54,982 nt of DNA, taken from Carboxydothermus islandicus (lineage in GTDB: Bacteria; Bacillota; Z-2901; Carboxydothermales; Carboxydothermaceae). The notes beneath the pieces are model-generated. The model saw nothing but the letters and a program-made list of their open reading frames with translations. It was not told the DNA's origin and searched no databases. Position 1 is the first letter of the stretch. Every line of letters starts with the position of its first letter. Below are positions 17,099 to 25,340 of the stretch, piece by piece. Made by a program: the position numbers and the translations under genes. The stretch is taken from the NCBI RefSeq assembly GCF_001950325.1, contig NZ_BDJL01000010.1, positions 1 to 54,982 on the forward strand, in the 5' to 3' direction.

Positions 17099-18323
17099 TT
17101 AAGCTTCCTCCTTCAATTAAAACAATATTTACCGGATCATTGGTTTTTAAGGGCGGGCAATTTTTGGGGATTTCCACCAGAGCGTTGGAGTTTAAAACCC
17201 CTTTTAACGAGCCCGGGGAAAGCCAGGGTAAGATTTTTACCCTAAACTCCCCTTCTTTTAAGTAACAATAGCCCCGGGCAAAACGCCGTTGCCCCCGGGT
17301 TTTATCAAAGGGGTGGTCCAAAAATGCTTTCACCCGGGCATGGTAAATATTTTGCCGACCGGTTAATTTTCTGATCACGGGGTAAGCAATTAGTTCGAAA
17401 GAAGTCATAGCTGCCTGGGGATTTCCCGATAAACCAATAACTATTTTCCCATTAGCTACTGCCCCAATCACCGGTGTACCGGGTTTAAAATCGGTTTTCC
17501 AGAATAAAATTTCGGCACCGATACTTTCCAGGGCCTTAATTATCAGGTCATATTCCCCCACCGATGCTCCCCCGGTGGTAAGAACTAAGTCAGCTACTTC
17601 AAGCCCCCTTTTTATTTCCCGGGCAATTAAGTTCAAATCATCGTTGACAATTTGACCCAGAATAGGCTCTCCTCCGGACCTCACCACCAGTGCCCCGATG
17701 CTGTATAAATTGGTATTGCGAATTTTCCCAGGACCGGGAATTTGTTCAATATCCACCAGCTCACTGCCCGTACAAATAATATAAACTTTAGGTATTTTAT
17801 AAACCAACACTTCCTTTTTTCCAGCTAACGCCAGAAGAGAAATAGCATTGGCATTAATTACCCGGTCTTTTTCAATGATTACGTCACCGGGTATAAAATC
17901 TTCCCCTTTTTTAACGATATTTGTCTCTGGCTTTACCGGAAAATCGATAATTACATAGCCGTCTTCTTCCACCACATCTTCAAATTTAACTACCGCATCG
18001 GCTCCTTCGGGAATCATGGCCCCGGTCATAAGTTTTACCGCTTCACCGGAATTTACCGGCCTTGTAGCCGGCACTCCCGCCGGCAGATAGTCGACAATTT
18101 TAAGCTTAACTTTTTGCCCTTTCTCCCTTGGAGAATCACTACTTCTAAAAGCAAAACCATCCAGGGGCGAACGGGAAAAAGGTGGCACCATAATGTCGGC
18201 TAAAACGTCTTCTGCCAGCACCCGGTTCTGGCTTTTTAAAATTTCCACAATTTCCGTTCCGGGTTTAGGAACGTAAGCCAAAAGCATATTTAAAGCTTTT
18301 TCTAAAGCTACATTGGTCTCCAT
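17064..18323 (-). CDS. moeA: Molybdopterin molybdenumtransferase MoeA
   Basis: 419 residues, full length for MoeA. Landmarks are PPFSRSPLDGFAFRS at the N-terminus, TGAMIPEGADAVVKFED, the molybdopterin-binding motif TTGGASVGEYD and GLSGNPQAAM. It inserts Mo (or W) into molybdopterin. It starts at an ATG four bases after mobA and runs into mobB. Confidence 0.93.
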   Translation of the reverse strand: METNVALEKALNMLLAYVPKPGTEIVEILKSQNRVLAEDVLADIMVPPFSRSPLDGFAFRSSDSPREKGQKVKLKIVDYLPAGVPATRPVNSGEAVKLMTGAMIPEGADAVVKFEDVVEEDGYVIIDFPVKPETNIVKKGEDFIPGDVIIEKDRVINANAISLLALAGKKEVLVYKIPKVYIICTGSELVDIEQIPGPGKIRNTNLYSIGALVVRSGGEPILGQIVNDDLNLIAREIKRGLEVADLVLTTGGASVGEYDLIIKALESIGAEILFWKTDFKPGTPVIGAVANGKIVIGLSGNPQAAMTSFELIAYPVIRKLTGRQNIYHARVKAFLDHPFDKTRGQRRFARGYCYLKEGEFRVKILPWLSPGSLKGVLNSNALVEIPKNCPPLKTNDPVNIVLIEGGSLSAFDTPDSGLF

Positions 18324-18327
18324 GGAA

Positions 18328-18921
18328 CTACTCCTTTAAACCGAAAATTTTTAACAGTTTTTCATAATCTGCCGGGGTATTAACATTTAAAAGAAATTCT
18401 TCCCGCTGCAAATTCTCGGGAAGTTGTTCAAAATTAATTATCCTTACCTTTACCTGAGGATAAAAATCTATTATTTTATTTTTCTGAAGAATTAAATGTT
18501 TTTCCACCACCGGATAAATACTTTTTCGGTAAATGCCAATTAACGGTTCAATTTTTCCCTTATAAGCCAGGACCGTTACATCATTATCTTCAGTGTTTTC
18601 AGCTAAAAACATAGGGATTTCAGCAGGTAATAGCGGTAAATCACATGCGGTAATATACACTTTTTCGTTAACCGCAAACCTTAAAGCCGTTTCAATTCCC
18701 GCCAGCGGTCCCTGGCCGGGAAAACGGTCCCGATAAACCGGAAGATTTAAAAAAGCATATTCATCGGTGTTCGCTATAAGCAAAAGCTCGGAAGCAATAG
18801 GTCTTAAATTGGTCACCAGATGCTCAATAATCTTCATTGGACCCAAAGGTAAGAGGGCTTTGTTTTGCCCCATGCGCGAACTTTTACCCCCGGCCAAAAT
18901 GGCAACAGTTAAATTTTGCAT
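18328..18921 (-). CDS. mobA: Molybdenum cofactor guanylyltransferase MobA
   Basis: 197 residues. The GTP-binding signature LAGGKSSRMGQNKALLPLG is at residues 10-28, followed by RDRFPGQGPLAGIETAL and YITACDLPLLP. It transfers GMP to Mo-molybdopterin to give MGD for the DMSO-reductase family (for example formate dehydrogenase). Its start directly abuts the upstream tatA stop. Confidence 0.93.
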   Translation of the reverse strand: MQNLTVAILAGGKSSRMGQNKALLPLGPMKIIEHLVTNLRPIASELLLIANTDEYAFLNLPVYRDRFPGQGPLAGIETALRFAVNEKVYITACDLPLLPAEIPMFLAENTEDNDVTVLAYKGKIEPLIGIYRKSIYPVVEKHLILQKNKIIDFYPQVKVRIINFEQLPENLQREEFLLNVNTPADYEKLLKIFGLKE

Positions 18922-19119
18922 TTAACCCTCCTTGATATTATCGCTAACTGCTTTTACTTCCTTGGTTATGCTTTCTTCAATTTCGGTCGTTGCTTTTTTA
19001 AACTCCCGAATACCGCGGCCTAACGCCCGACCAAGCTCCGGAAGCTTTGAGGGACCAAAAATAACAAGAGCGATGATTAAAATAACTACTAACTCTTGAA
19101 CGCCAATACTGTTAAACAT
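18922..19119 (-). CDS. tatA: Twin-arginine translocase subunit TatA (copy 2)
   Basis: 65 residues. The helix [17 protein letters not shown], hinge [14 protein letters not shown] and amphipathic segment are those of TatA; it is clearly paralogous to the copy at 15367. First gene of the molybdopterin/Tat operon. Having both tatA genes in a cofactor operon fits export of folded molybdoenzymes by Tat. Confidence 0.92.
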   Translation of the reverse strand: MFNSIGVQELVVILIIALVIFGPSKLPELGRALGRGIREFKKATTEIEESITKEVKAVSDNIKEG

Positions 19120-19155
19120 AATTTTCCACCCTCTTTTGCCTGGTATTTTCTTTTA

Positions 19156-20223
19156 TTATACCTCATCGCCAAAGGGAATTTTAAGCCCTATAAATTTAGC
19201 AAAATTTCCAGGCTTGATTCCAGAAAAACCAGATATGCCCATCATCTGAAAATTATTTTCTCCGGCTATTTTGATTACTTCTCCTGGAGGAATCCCCGCT
19301 TTTAAATAAAGCTCCATCTCTTCCCAGACCGCTTCGCCAAAAGCTAAAAACGACGTACCGCTATCGGTACCGAGCCCGAGCTTTACCCCCAGTTCAAAGG
19401 CTCTCTTTACCATAAAAAGTTGCTCTTTATATACAAAATATGCATTTTCTCGTTCAGTCGGACTCAATTCTTCCCGGTACATCTGGTTCCGAATTGCTGC
19501 CACCGTTGGAACCCACCAGGTACCGGCATCCCGCATTTTTATAAGAAGCTCATCAGTTATGTAATAGCCATGTTCAAGGGTATCGACCCCGGCTTCAATA
19601 CTTGTTTCAATTCCTTCGGGACCATTGGCATGGGCAGAAACCATTAGCCCCAGCTTATGGGCAGTATCGACAATTTCTTTTAATTCCTCAAGACTAAATC
19701 CCGTAGCCCCTACTTTACCCTTTTCCTTTAAACTCACCAATCCGGTCACAAATACTTTTATAAACTTTGCCCCTTCTTCGTAAAGGCGAGAAATTTCCCT
19801 CAGAGCATCCCTGATATCTTTCACGGCAATTCCGGCAATTCGGCCGTAATAACCTTCTTTGTAAAGACCATTGCCGCAAAATACACCTTTTACGTACGAG
19901 CACTGGTCTTTAGCCGTTTTCCAGAATTCACTCCTATCCCCGCACTCCCGAAAACCAAGGATACCGTTACCGGTTAATTTTGCCATAATTTCCGGAAGAG
20001 TAAGCTCACTATTATCCATTAAGTTTAAGTGGAGATGTCCATCGGCTAATACCGGATAGAAGTAATATGGTACTTTTAAATCCGCCTCGCCTGTTTGTTC
20101 AAAAGAAGATATTATTCCGTTGTTAACGGTAATTACCCCCTGCTTAATTTGACCATCAGCAAAATAACCCCAGGGCAAAACTCTAAATGTTTTACCGCTA
20201 AAATCAAAAACTTTTAAATACAA
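19156..20223 (-). CDS. Amidohydrolase-family metal-dependent hydrolase
   Basis: 355 residues with the TIM-barrel metal sites of the amidohydrolase superfamily: ADGHLHLN (HxH), KVFVTG with its lysine, VSAHANGPEGIE, DTLEHGYYI and GLGTDSGTS. It resembles imidazolonepropionase-like or prolidase-like members, but the substrate is not predictable. The TTG start has GGGGAGATGGGGG upstream; the nearby ATG is out of frame. Divergent from the peroxiredoxin-tatC operon. Confidence 0.8.
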   Translation of the reverse strand: MYLKVFDFSGKTFRVLPWGYFADGQIKQGVITVNNGIISSFEQTGEADLKVPYYFYPVLADGHLHLNLMDNSELTLPEIMAKLTGNGILGFRECGDRSEFWKTAKDQCSYVKGVFCGNGLYKEGYYGRIAGIAVKDIRDALREISRLYEEGAKFIKVFVTGLVSLKEKGKVGATGFSLEELKEIVDTAHKLGLMVSAHANGPEGIETSIEAGVDTLEHGYYITDELLIKMRDAGTWWVPTVAAIRNQMYREELSPTERENAYFVYKEQLFMVKRAFELGVKLGLGTDSGTSFLAFGEAVWEEMELYLKAGIPPGEVIKIAGENNFQMMGISGFSGIKPGNFAKFIGLKIPFGDEV

Positions 20224-20296
20224 CCCCCATCTCCCCTTTTTAAGAAAATAAATTTTTTATATAATTGATAATGACTTAACAAAGGGAGGCATCAGT

Positions 20297-20767
20297 ATGC
20301 TTCAAATCGGCGATTTAGCTCCGGAGTTTTCCCTGCCTTCAACTGCGGGAAAAAATTTAAGCTTAAAAGATTTCTCCGGTAAAATTATTGTTTTATACTT
20401 TTACCCCAAAGATAATACTTCGGCCTGAACCAAAGAAGCGGTTGCGTTTCGCGACCATTATGAAAGCTTTACCGCCAAAAATGCCGTAATTTTAGGTTTA
20501 AACAAAGACCCCATTAAATCCCATTTGAATTTTAAAGCAAAATACAACTTACCCTTTGAGCTTTTATCGGACCCAACCGGTGAAGTTTTGGAAAGCTATG
20601 GTGTTTTAAAAGAAAAGAAAATGTACGGTAAAAGTGCGCTGGGGATTGAACGTTCTACTTTTGTTATAGCTCCTGACCGGACGATCCTTCAAATTTACCG
20701 CAATGTCAAGGTTGATGGTCATGCCGAAGAAATCCTAAAGTTTTTACAGCAGGTGGAGGAATCGTAA
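20297..20767 (+). CDS. Selenocysteine-containing peroxiredoxin (BCP/PrxQ type)
   Basis: Translated with TGA at codon 44 read as selenocysteine this gives 156 residues with the full AhpC/TSA thioredoxin fold. The active site is NTSAUTKEA, where Cys normally stands (E. coli Bcp: TPGCT). It reduces H2O2 and organic peroxides. The rest of the protein contains no Cys, so there is no resolving residue and it must be recycled by an external thiol. The ATG follows AAAGGGAGG, and TATAAT lies at 20260-20265. The stop overlaps the tatC start (TAATG). Standard gene calling would start it downstream of the TGA at 20525 and miss the active site. Confidence 0.9.
20426..20456 (+). promoter_or_regulatory. In-frame UGA with bacterial SECIS-like hairpin
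   Basis: TGA occupies 20426-20428. Eleven bases after it GGTTGCG and CGCGACC (one G-U pair) form a stem with a tight TTT apex at 20440-20456. Position and size match bacterial SECIS elements recognised by SelB. Confidence 0.75.
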
Positions 20768-21498
20768 TGGAAGATAAACCGATGACGTTGTTTGAACACC
20801 TGGAAGCTTTACGGAAAGTAATTATTATTAGCGTTATTGCCATAGTTATTGGCTCAATAATTGCTTATAATTACGTCGATTATTTTCTAAATATCTTACT
20901 CCAGCCGGTTACTGCTCTTAATATGAAATTAGTTTTTATCAATGTTACCGAAGCATTTATGACAAAACTGAAAATTGCCATAATACTGGGAATTATACTT
21001 GCCTCCCCGATAATTTTATGGCAAGTCTGGAGTTTTGTCGCTCCCGGATTGAAACCGGCGGAAAGAAGGTTTATCCTAAGGATGATTCCAGTAATAATTA
21101 TTTTATTCGTCGCCGGAATCGTTTTTGCCTTCTTTACCGTCTTTCAAATTGCTACCCGGTTTCTTCTACAATTTGGCGGCGATATTATGAGTCCGATGAT
21201 AACTATCGGTAAGTATATCTCTTTTGCTTTAAATTTTTTGATACCTTTTGGTCTGGTTTTTGAGCTGCCGGTAGTTGTTTATATCCTGGCCAAGCTAAAT
21301 ATTATCTCCCATGAATTCTTGGTAAAAAACCGGAAATACGCCTTACTGGTGGTATTTATCTTAGCCGCCGCCCTGACTCCCGGTCCCGATGTCATTAGCC
21401 AGCTCTTAATGGCAGCTCCCCTTTTAATCCTCTATGAAGTAAGTATATTTATCGCAAAATTTATAAAACCAAAAGAATTTTCCGGAGAACGCAAGTAA
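20767..21498 (+). CDS. tatC: Sec-independent protein translocase TatC
   Basis: 243 residues with six predicted helices. The conserved N-terminal TLFEHLEALRK and the extracytoplasmic TEAFMTKLKIA and LWQVWSFVAPGLKPAERR blocks identify TatC, the signal-peptide receptor of the Tat pathway. It is translationally coupled to the selenoprotein peroxiredoxin and followed by a strong terminator. The two tatA genes lie in the neighbouring minus-strand operon; no tatB is seen, as is usual in Gram-positives. Confidence 0.95.
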   Translation: MEDKPMTLFEHLEALRKVIIISVIAIVIGSIIAYNYVDYFLNILLQPVTALNMKLVFINVTEAFMTKLKIAIILGIILASPIILWQVWSFVAPGLKPAERRFILRMIPVIIILFVAGIVFAFFTVFQIATRFLLQFGGDIMSPMITIGKYISFALNFLIPFGLVFELPVVVYILAKLNIISHEFLVKNRKYALLVVFILAAALTPGPDVISQLLMAAPLLILYEVSIFIAKFIKPKEFSGERK

Positions 21499-21522
21499 GA
21501 GGGCGAAATTTCGCCCTCTTTT
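21498..21522. terminator. Bidirectional terminator between tatC and the OsmC gene
   Basis: AGAGGGCGAAA and TTTCGCCCTCT form a perfect stem followed by T6 on the plus strand. The convergent OsmC gene stops within it. Confidence 0.9.
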
Positions 21523-21954
21523 TTATTGGGTTTTTAACTCCCAGGTTTCGCCGTTTAAATTAATATATACCTCCATCGGAGCGGCTTTAATTAAGGTGTT
21601 ACTTACCCGGCAGTATTTGGTCTGGGATAAAAATACCGCCCTCTCAATTTTATCTTTAGGTAAGTTTTCTCCCTTAAAGCAATAGGTCATTTTTACATGT
21701 TTTAAAATTTTGGGATGATCCTCTGCCCAGGTTGGTTCAATTTCCAGCCAGAACTCATAACCCGCAATTTGCATTTTGTTTAAAATTGCCACTACATCCA
21801 TCCCGGTACAGCCACCCAGGGACATCATCATAACTTCTGCCGGACGGGCTGCAGTATCTTCGCCCCCCGCCGCATCGGTATCCATAAATACCTCATGGTT
21901 GGATGGGCCAATTCCCCGAAACTTCATTTTTCCTTCCCAGGTAACCTTAATCAT
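21523..21954 (-). CDS. OsmC/Ohr-family peroxide-detoxifying protein
   Basis: 143 residues of the OsmC family with the two catalytic cysteines in context: SLGGCTGMDV and TKYCRVSNTL. These proteins reduce organic hydroperoxides. The opening KVTWEGKMKFRG and the PAEVMMMSLGGC block are typical of the YhfA-like OsmC subgroup. GGGGTGG precedes the ATG. It converges on tatC-peroxiredoxin, giving two peroxide defences side by side. Confidence 0.88.
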   Translation of the reverse strand: MIKVTWEGKMKFRGIGPSNHEVFMDTDAAGGEDTAARPAEVMMMSLGGCTGMDVVAILNKMQIAGYEFWLEIEPTWAEDHPKILKHVKMTYCFKGENLPKDKIERAVFLSQTKYCRVSNTLIKAAPMEVYINLNGETWELKTQ

Positions 21955-22067
21955 CGTTCCACCCCCTGTTTTTTCTTTTATTTTATGTTTTTTTTACGGA
22001 TTTGTCGAGTAAGGAATATTTTTGCCCATAAACAACTATAAATTTCCTAAGAAAAGGTGGGATTAAG

Positions 22068-22643
22068 GTGACAAAGGTTAAAAGAATCTTTGTTATTCTG
22101 TTCGTTTTTTTCTTCTTTTACTCTTTTCTTAAAATTCTTTGCTATTACCGGAACTATAATCAATACCTTGAACTTCAAAAAATCACCGGCATTTCCTGGG
22201 AAAAGCTTGACAAGACAGCTTTGCAAAATCTCGCCAATGGCGTATTTCCCGTAGCAGGAACAGAATATTTTATTTCCGCCAACTGGCATGCTCCCCGGGA
22301 AGGCGGAAGGATTCATCTTGGCATAGATATTTTTGCTCCCGAAGGAACGGAAGTCCGGGCGGTAATGTCCGGAAAAGTAGTAAAGAGCGGCTGGCTTTCC
22401 CTGGGAGGAAACCGGGTATTAATTAAAGACCAAAACGGCCTCTACCATTACTATGCCCATTTAAAAGGAATCCGCCCGGAAATTAAACCCGGGCGGAGGG
22501 TTAAAAAAGGTGAGGTTATCGGTTATGTGGGACATACCGGCAATGCCGATTTTACACCGGACCATCTCCATTACGGCCTTTATGCTCCGGGAATGAAGGC
22601 GGTAAATCCCTATAATCTGTTAAAGTACTGGGAAAAAAAGTAA
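22068..22643 (+). CDS. M23-family peptidoglycan endopeptidase
   Basis: 191 residues with an N-terminal membrane anchor (residues 6-24) and a LytM/M23 domain from about 80. The zinc ligands are in HLGIDIFAP (H-x3-D) and DHLHYGLY (H-x-H), with YHYYAHLKGI between. It cleaves peptide cross-links in the cell wall. It is single-domain with no LysM or SH3 part. GTG start with AAGGTGGG upstream. It abuts the convergent CDF gene with no base between the stops and no terminator. Confidence 0.9.
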   Translation: MTKVKRIFVILFVFFFFYSFLKILCYYRNYNQYLELQKITGISWEKLDKTALQNLANGVFPVAGTEYFISANWHAPREGGRIHLGIDIFAPEGTEVRAVMSGKVVKSGWLSLGGNRVLIKDQNGLYHYYAHLKGIRPEIKPGRRVKKGEVIGYVGHTGNADFTPDHLHYGLYAPGMKAVNPYNLLKYWEKK

Positions 22644-23552
22644 TTATTCCTTTTGGATAATATCAGCCTCAGGGCAACAGTTATATTCAAACTGAATCGT
22701 CAAATGATTTATACCAAAATGTTCATTTAGCACATGTTTAATACGCTCATAAACCGAATTAGTTTGACTTAAAAGCAAATCTTCCCGGAGGTTAACATGG
22801 GCTTCAAAAAATAAATTATTTTCATTTAAACTCCAAAGATGAACATGGTGGACATCCTGAATTTCTTTGATACCTTTTAATTTTTGAACAATTGCCATAA
22901 CATCAATACCTTCCGGTACACCCTGCATTAAAATATTCGTGGCCTTTTTTAATATGTCAAAGCTTTCTTTTAAAACATAAATACCAACAATTACCGTTAA
23001 AGCTGGATCAACCCAGTAAATATTGTAGTAATAGATAATTATACCTCCAAAAATTACCGCCACCGAAGCTAATGCATCACTAAATAAATGGAGGTATGCT
23101 GATTTAATATTTAAGTCTTTTTCAGCACCCCGGTTTAATAACGCCATCCCCAAGGTATTGGCAACTAAGCCTATTAAGGCCACAAAGATCATAACCTTAC
23201 CGGCTATTGGTTCAGGGTTTAAAAATTTTTTGTATGCTTCCCGTAACAAAAGACCTGAAAGAATTATTAAAACAGAGGAATTAACTACCGCTGCTAAAAT
23301 AGTCGAGCGCTTATAACCAAAAGTACGCTTTTCATCACTTCCCTTTTGGGCAATTTTTAAAGCAAAATAGCTGACTATTAAGGCTAACCCATCACTGAAG
23401 TTATGCAAAGCATCCGACAACAAAGATAAACTATTAGCATAAATTCCGCCAAGGATTTCTGTAACGGTAATGAGAAAATTTAATATAATGGTTAAAAATA
23501 AATTACCTTTATCAATTGTTTGGTGATTATGCCTATGATCTTGATGTGCCAC
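22644..23552 (-). CDS. CDF-family metal cation exporter (CzcD/ZitB-like)
   Basis: 302 residues. A His-rich N-terminus is followed by six helices carrying the two metal-binding motifs DALHNFSDG and HLFSDALAS (H-x3-D), then a C-terminal cytoplasmic ferredoxin-like domain with HHVHLWSLNE. It exports Zn2+ and similar divalent ions. The GTG start follows GAGAGGAG. It lies 17 nt after an ArsR-type repressor gene, so metal-dependent derepression is expected. Confidence 0.92.
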   Translation of the reverse strand: MAHQDHRHNHQTIDKGNLFLTIILNFLITVTEILGGIYANSLSLLSDALHNFSDGLALIVSYFALKIAQKGSDEKRTFGYKRSTILAAVVNSSVLIILSGLLLREAYKKFLNPEPIAGKVMIFVALIGLVANTLGMALLNRGAEKDLNIKSAYLHLFSDALASVAVIFGGIIIYYYNIYWVDPALTVIVGIYVLKESFDILKKATNILMQGVPEGIDVMAIVQKLKGIKEIQDVHHVHLWSLNENNLFFEAHVNLREDLLLSQTNSVYERIKHVLNEHFGINHLTIQFEYNCCPEADIIQKE

Positions 23553-23569
23553 GGCTGAATTCTCCTCTC

Positions 23570-23929
23570 TTATTTATGTTCTATATGGTTTAGCCCTTCT
23601 TGAATAATTTTCAGGATATGTTCATCATCCAAACTGTAGTAAACCATTTTCCCTTCTCTTCGGTATTTCACCAAGCGCACATTCCGCAACACCCGTAATT
23701 GATGGGAAATAGCCGACTGGCTCATGGAAAGGGCAGCGGCTAAATCACAGACACAACTTTCTTTTTCTTTTAAGGCCAGCAAAATCTTGAGCCTGGTTCC
23801 ATCTCCCAGGGATTTGTACACTTCGGAAAGCTCGATAATCGTCTCTTCACCGGGTAAGTTGGCGCGAATTGTCTGGACCGTTTCTTCATCAAATAAAGTA
23901 ACCTTGCATACCGGAGCTTTTTCCTTCAC
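23570..23929 (-). CDS. ArsR/SmtB-family metal-responsive repressor
   Basis: 119 residues: winged helix with LGDGTRLKILLAL, the recognition helix SQSAISHQLRVLR and the wing RREGKMVYYSL. The ESCVCDL block carries Cys residues where CadC/ArsR have alpha-3 ligands. The C-terminal D-x-H ... H-x2-H series (DDEHILKIIQEGLNHIEHK) matches the alpha-5 zinc site of SmtB/CzrA. The GTG start follows GAGGTGAT. It should repress itself and the CDF gene. Confidence 0.9.
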   Translation of the reverse strand: MKEKAPVCKVTLFDEETVQTIRANLPGEETIIELSEVYKSLGDGTRLKILLALKEKESCVCDLAAALSMSQSAISHQLRVLRNVRLVKYRREGKMVYYSLDDEHILKIIQEGLNHIEHK

Positions 23930-23939
23930 TTTATCACCT

Positions 23940-23969
23940 CATATGTTCATTTGTTCATATGTTATTATA
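23940..23969 (-). promoter_or_regulatory. ArsR-type operator and -10 box
   Basis: TGTTCAT occurs twice (23944-23950 and 23952-23958) inside a 22-bp element bounded by CATATG on both sides. TATAAT (minus strand, 23969-23964) immediately precedes it, so the operator covers the start of transcription. The half-sites resemble those bound by SmtB/CadC-type repressors. Confidence 0.65.
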
Positions 23970-24052
23970 TAATTTTCCTCCCTTTTTGCCAAGTAGCAGT
24001 GTTGTAACCGGCCAAAAAAAGATATAATTTTTAAAAAGAGGGGGAAACAACC

Positions 24053-24469
24053 TTGAATCTCTCGTTAAAACACCTTTTTATTTTACTTTTGCTCTTCACC
24101 GTCAGACCTAAAAAAGAAAAGGATCTGCACAATTTAATCTATCTTTTGTACTTTTACGGTCGTCCGCTCGAACCGTTTTACAGGTTTAATTTTATTAAGC
24201 AAGGGAAGGGAGTTTTTAGCCCTTACGTCCAGCAGCTATTGGGCGAACTCCGTCAGTGGGAGCTGGTGGAAAAAGATTCGCTAAATTTAACCCCCAAAGG
24301 CCGGGAAACCTACATGGAATTTTCGTCCCTGATCTGGTATGAACCAACTTTAAAAAAGTTTTACGAAGTATCGATCCGTTACGCCGAAAACCCCGATTTA
24401 ATCACCAGGGACATTCGTTTAAATTTACCAGTGCAAAAAACCCCTCCGGGTAAGAAAATTAATATCTAA
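24053..24469 (+). CDS. Hypothetical protein with a winged-helix-like core
   Basis: 138 residues. A hydrophobic opening stretch (LKHLFILLLLFTV) is followed by a mostly helical domain with LIYLLYFYGRPLEP, LLGELRQWELVEKD and LNLTPKGRETYMEF. The last pattern resembles the helix-wing of small DNA-binding proteins such as YwgA/Panacea-like antitoxins, but I cannot assign it. TTG start with GAGGGGGAAA upstream. It is a single-gene unit between convergent or divergent neighbours. Confidence 0.6.
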   Translation: MNLSLKHLFILLLLFTVRPKKEKDLHNLIYLLYFYGRPLEPFYRFNFIKQGKGVFSPYVQQLLGELRQWELVEKDSLNLTPKGRETYMEFSSLIWYEPTLKKFYEVSIRYAENPDLITRDIRLNLPVQKTPPGKKINI

Positions 24470-24483
24470 TTAAAACAAATAAG

Positions 24484-24510
24484 ACTGGCCAGGAAATTAC
24501 TTCGGCCAGC
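24484..24510. terminator. Probable bidirectional terminator
   Basis: ACTGGCC and GGCCAGC arms enclose a longer loop between two convergent genes. The T-rich flank (TCTTATTTGTTT) is on the minus-strand side. Confidence 0.5.
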
Positions 24511-24536
24511 CTTGTAAATTAAATAAAAATCCCCGC

Positions 24537-25316
24537 TTATTTATCCTGATTTTGCGTCATTTTTTTCAAAAAGGGTTCTACTAACTCTATGGGGAAGGGG
24601 AATAAAACGGTAGAATTTTTCTCGGCGGAAATTTCCACCAGAGTCTGTAAAAAGCGCAGTTGTAAAGCGGTTGGTACCTGACCAATCAAGCTTGCAGCAG
24701 CGGTAAGTTTTTCGGCTGCCTGAAACTCCCCTTCGGCAGAGATAATTTTGGCCCTTCTTTCCCGTTCCGCTTCCGCCTGTTTGGCCATGGCCCGCTTCAT
24801 CCCCTCGGGCAGTTCCACGGCTTTTAACTCCACAGAAGTAACTTTAATTCCCCAGGGATCGGTAGCCTCATCGATGATTTTCTGAAGCTCGTGGTTTATC
24901 GCTTCCCGCTTGGTTAAAACATCGTCCAGTTCCGCCTGACCCAGCACCGACCTTAAAGTTGTTTGGGAAAACTGGGAAGTGGCATAAATATAGTTTTCCA
25001 CTTCCACCACCGCTTTTACCGGGTCCATTACCCGAAAATACACCACCGCATCTACTTTTATCGGCACGTTATCCCGGGTAATTACTTCCTGCGGCGGTAC
25101 ATCCATGGCTACCGTCCGCAGGTCAACTTTCCAGACCTTATCAATAATGGGTATTACAATGATAAGTCCCGGCCCTTTAGCACCGATAACTCTACCCAGG
25201 CGGAAGATTACCGCCCGTTCGTATTCGCGAATAACTTTAATTGCCGAAAAGAGAAAAAGCAAGATTAAAACCAGTAGCGGGCCCATCGCCCCTAAAAGGG
25301 CACCAATAATCTCCAT
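24537..25316 (-). CDS. Slipin (stomatin-like SPFH/band 7 protein)
   Basis: 259 residues: one N-terminal membrane helix (about 8-26), the SPFH domain from [14 protein letters not shown] to about 185 ([27 protein letters not shown] split over two strands), an Ala/Glu-rich coiled coil at 185-215 and a C-terminal tail. Slipins form membrane-bound oligomers. It lies 24 nt downstream of the NfeD-protease gene; in Pyrococcus the equivalent pair (PH1510/PH1511) has the protease cleaving the stomatin. Confidence 0.92.
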   Translation of the reverse strand: MEIIGALLGAMGPLLVLILLFLFSAIKVIREYERAVIFRLGRVIGAKGPGLIIVIPIIDKVWKVDLRTVAMDVPPQEVITRDNVPIKVDAVVYFRVMDPVKAVVEVENYIYATSQFSQTTLRSVLGQAELDDVLTKREAINHELQKIIDEATDPWGIKVTSVELKAVELPEGMKRAMAKQAEAERERRAKIISAEGEFQAAEKLTAAASLIGQVPTALQLRFLQTLVEISAEKNSTVLFPFPIELVEPFLKKMTQNQDK

Positions 25317-25340
25317 TTACATCCCTCCAGAAAAGTTATT

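Noticed and set aside
20426-20428. In-frame TGA in the peroxiredoxin gene as a nonsense mutation
   Set aside because: It replaces exactly the catalytic Cys codon, the rest of the frame is intact on both sides, and a SECIS-like hairpin follows; selenocysteine is the simpler explanation.
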